Of a stretch of DNA of 16,008 nt, positions 14,896-16,008 are shown one piece after another (positions within the stretch are counted from its first letter, which is position 1; the number at the start of each line of letters is the position of its first letter). A program made the translations under genes and the position numbers. The stretch spans positions 35,851 to 51,858 of the forward strand of contig DJWG01000071.1 in assembly GCA_002440945.1 (NCBI GenBank), in the 5' to 3' direction. The notes beneath the pieces were generated by a model. That model was not told where the DNA came from and made no database searches. It was given only the letters and a program-made list of their open reading frames with translations. This DNA comes from Rhodobacteraceae bacterium UBA6236. GTDB taxonomy: Bacteria > Pseudomonadota > Alphaproteobacteria > Rhodobacterales > Rhodobacteraceae.

Positions 14896-15109
14896 CTTGT
14901 TAAACCTTTCGATTCTTGACGGGGGTTTGGAACTGTCAGGGGCGTTCCGAACTCCCCTTCGTCCCGATGAAAGGCCCGCAAGCGGCAACTGAATAGATAC
15001 CTGTCCGGGTAGGTTAGGAGACCGGCAAGCAATTTTCCTACCCTTTCGGGGCATTGTGGGACGGGGCTGCACAGACCCTAATCGTGCAAATGTTGAAAGG
15101 AGCTATCAC
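14896..15109. promoter_or_regulatory. Divergent control region of ureA and the nickel permease gene
   Basis: 214 bases shared by two outward-facing transcripts. It contains an inverted repeat GGGTAGG (15007-15013) / CCTACCC (15037-15043) with 23 bases between the arms, and directly after it CCC-N4-GGG (15041-15050), which resembles the palindrome at 3226. On the + strand a strong ribosome site GAAAGGAG (15095-15102) serves the permease gene. I could not assign convincing -35/-10 boxes on either strand. Joint control of urease and nickel uptake is the natural inference. Confidence 0.45.
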
Positions 15110-15685
15110 ATGAACATCCGACTTCTCTCGACGGCGCTCGTACTTATTCCGGGCGTGGCCTTCGCCCATACGGGCGATCCGCAACACCTCGGACTGGGTG
15201 CCGGCATCAGTCATCCGCTGACCGGAATCGACCATCTCGCCGCGATGGTGGCGGTCGGGATTCTTGGCGCTTCGATAGGCGGCAGGGCGATCTGGGCTTT
15301 GCCGATAAGTTTTGTCAGTATGATGATCGTTGGCGCGCTGCTTGGTTTGGCGGGACTGCCGCTCCTAGGGGTCGAAACGGCAATCGTCCTGTCATCTGTC
15401 GCATTTGGCACAATGATCATTCTGAATACACGGCCCGCCTTGCTAACGGCGATGGTTATCGTAGGCATGTTCGCCGTGTTCCACGGACATGCACATGGCG
15501 CGGAGATGCCGACCGGCGGAGTAGCGTGGGTTTATATCGCAGGCTTCGTCGCTGCGACCATGGCGTTGCACCTACTCGGCGCCATGTCTGCGGTCGCTAC
15601 TCGGCACCAAGGCGACATGTTCAAGCGCGCGGCAGGCTTCGCCATCGCGGGCGTCGGCGTACTGGCAGGCGCCGGATATATTTGA
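15110..15685 (+). CDS. HupE/UreJ family nickel permease
   Basis: 191 residues. A 19-residue signal-like segment ending in VAFA is followed by HTGDPQHLG and the family signature HPLTGIDHLAAM (residues 36-47), whose His and Asp residues are thought to bind nickel or cobalt. Six hydrophobic segments follow, with a second histidine cluster FHGHAHGAE. HupE/UreJ proteins take up nickel for hydrogenase or urease; beside ureA, urease is the clear client. The start has an excellent ribosome site seven bases upstream. It is transcribed away from ureA and ends in front of a strong terminator, so it is a single-gene transcript. I leave the symbol open because hupE and ureJ are both used. Confidence 0.9.
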   Translation: MNIRLLSTALVLIPGVAFAHTGDPQHLGLGAGISHPLTGIDHLAAMVAVGILGASIGGRAIWALPISFVSMMIVGALLGLAGLPLLGVETAIVLSSVAFGTMIILNTRPALLTAMVIVGMFAVFHGHAHGAEMPTGGVAWVYIAGFVAATMALHLLGAMSAVATRHQGDMFKRAAGFAIAGVGVLAGAGYI

Positions 15686-15724
15686 CGGCAGTTTGCGAAG
15701 CGTACCTCCGGTTCGCGATGACCT

Positions 15725-15754
15725 GGCCGACATCACGCGATGTCGGCCTTTTTT
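15725..15754 (+). terminator. Rho-independent terminator after the nickel permease gene
   Basis: A perfect 10-base stem GGCCGACATC / GATGTCGGCC with a 4-base ACGC loop, followed directly by six T residues. It begins 39 bases after the permease stop codon. This is the only textbook intrinsic terminator I found in the window. Confidence 0.92.
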
Positions 15755-15783
15755 ATTGGTGCTCGGCTCTGATGGTGTGACCG

Positions 15784-15843
15784 CCCACCGACGACATCTG
15801 TGTGCCAAGGTGGGTCTGCAACGATCCACAAAGGAGAGCGGTC
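15784..15843 (+). other. Leader of the IS110-type fragment, possible structured RNA remnant
   Basis: The stretch just before the IS110-like start codon has inverted CCCACC (15784-15789) and GGTGGG (15809-15814) arms and an AAGGAGAG ribosome site near 15831. In IS110-family elements the non-coding end next to the transposase gene encodes a structured guide (bridge) RNA. What remains here could be part of such an end, but it is short and truncated, so this is only a suggestion. Confidence 0.3.
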
Positions 15844-16006
15844 ATGCCGGTGATTCACGTTCGGGTTCGACCTGGCGAAGAATGTCGTTTATGCCGAGGG
15901 CGGTGAAGCCGTTCAGGACGGCGACACGGATCTGGACCTCGGCAACCTGACGGTCGAAGCCCCGAGCGGCCAGACGTTGGCCAAGCAGTTTCACGCAATG
16001 CATCTT
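15842..16006 (-). mobile_element. C-terminal end of an IS5-type transposase, runs off the window
   Basis: The - strand frame open at the window end reads a C-terminal transposase piece of about 39 residues (MHCVKLLGQRLAARGF, DRQVAEVQIRVAVLNGFTALGI). This is the typical end of IS5-type DDE transposases of alphaproteobacteria (commonly RQVAEFQVRVAVLNG-x-TALG). After FTALGI, near 15890, the frame continues for about 15 more codons into unrelated DNA, which is the reverse strand of an IS110-like gene, before TGA at 15842-15844. The natural C-terminus therefore appears to be lost or replaced at a junction. Whether the rest of the element is intact beyond base 16008 cannot be seen. Confidence 0.6.
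15844..15889 (+). pseudogene. Frameshifted, truncated N-terminus of an IS110-family transposase
   Basis: ATG 15844 follows an AAGGAGAG ribosome site and reads MPVIHV; one frame over, from 15860, the sequence reads FGFDLAKNVV. Joined, these give the usual IS110-family start (M-x-x-IHVG-x-DLAKNVF), whose Asp is the first acidic residue of the RuvC-like catalytic domain. One extra base around 15860 would explain the frameshift. The match stops at about 15889, exactly where the IS5-type homology on the other strand begins. The homology is short, so the assignment is moderate. Confidence 0.5.
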
Positions 16007-16008
16007 GG

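Noticed and set aside
14896..15072. Longer start for UreA
   Set aside because: The added residues are unrelated to UreA, would cover the shared control region, and the conserved N-terminus begins at 14895 with a ribosome site.

Overview
The window looks like chromosomal or plasmid DNA of a denitrifying, GC-rich alphaproteobacterium of the Rhodobacteraceae, most likely Paracoccus or a close relative. The basis is the norD-norE-norF tail of a nitric oxide reductase operon, the codon use and the style of the surrounding proteins. I had no database search, so the genus is an inference.

Region 1 (1-1517, + strand) is the 3' end of the nor operon: the end of norD (VWA/MIDAS protein), then norE (cytochrome oxidase subunit III-like) and norF (small membrane protein), tightly packed. 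Region 2 (1518-3325) is loose. It holds one exported protein of unknown function (1778-2524), then about 800 bases with no convincing gene. Those bases contain a cluster of short CAGGGAA direct repeats and look like a decayed accessory boundary.

Region 3 (3326-8129, + strand) is a five-gene ABC importer of the urea/short-chain-amide (Urt/AmiC-Fmd) branch of the branched-chain amino acid transporter family. It encodes a periplasmic binding protein, two permeases and two ATPases, with overlapping or closely spaced genes. Region 4 (8307-9146, - strand) is a LuxR-family regulator with an autoinducer-binding-like domain. Region 5 (9507-14895, - strand) is a complete urease operon in the order ureA-ureB-ureC-ureE-ureF-ureG-ureD. 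UreB is unusually long, UreE has a histidine-rich tail, and UreC keeps all nickel ligands but deviates at several neighbouring positions. Region 6 (15110-15685, + strand) is a HupE/UreJ-type nickel permease, transcribed divergently from ureA and closed by a textbook terminator. Region 7 (15760-16008) is insertion-sequence debris: the frameshifted start of an IS110-type transposase butted against the C-terminal end of an IS5-type transposase on the opposite strand.

Read together, regions 3-6 form one functional module: import of urea or a small amide, hydrolysis of urea to ammonia, nickel supply and active-site assembly for urease, and a regulator in the middle. The module lies between a short-repeat-rich boundary on the left and transposon fragments on the right, which suggests it was acquired as a block next to the nor operon. 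I found no RNA genes, CRISPR array or complete mobile element. The best candidates for something not already textbook are the substrate of the importer, the ligand of the LuxR protein, the extended divergent urease, and the palindromes in the regulatory gaps.
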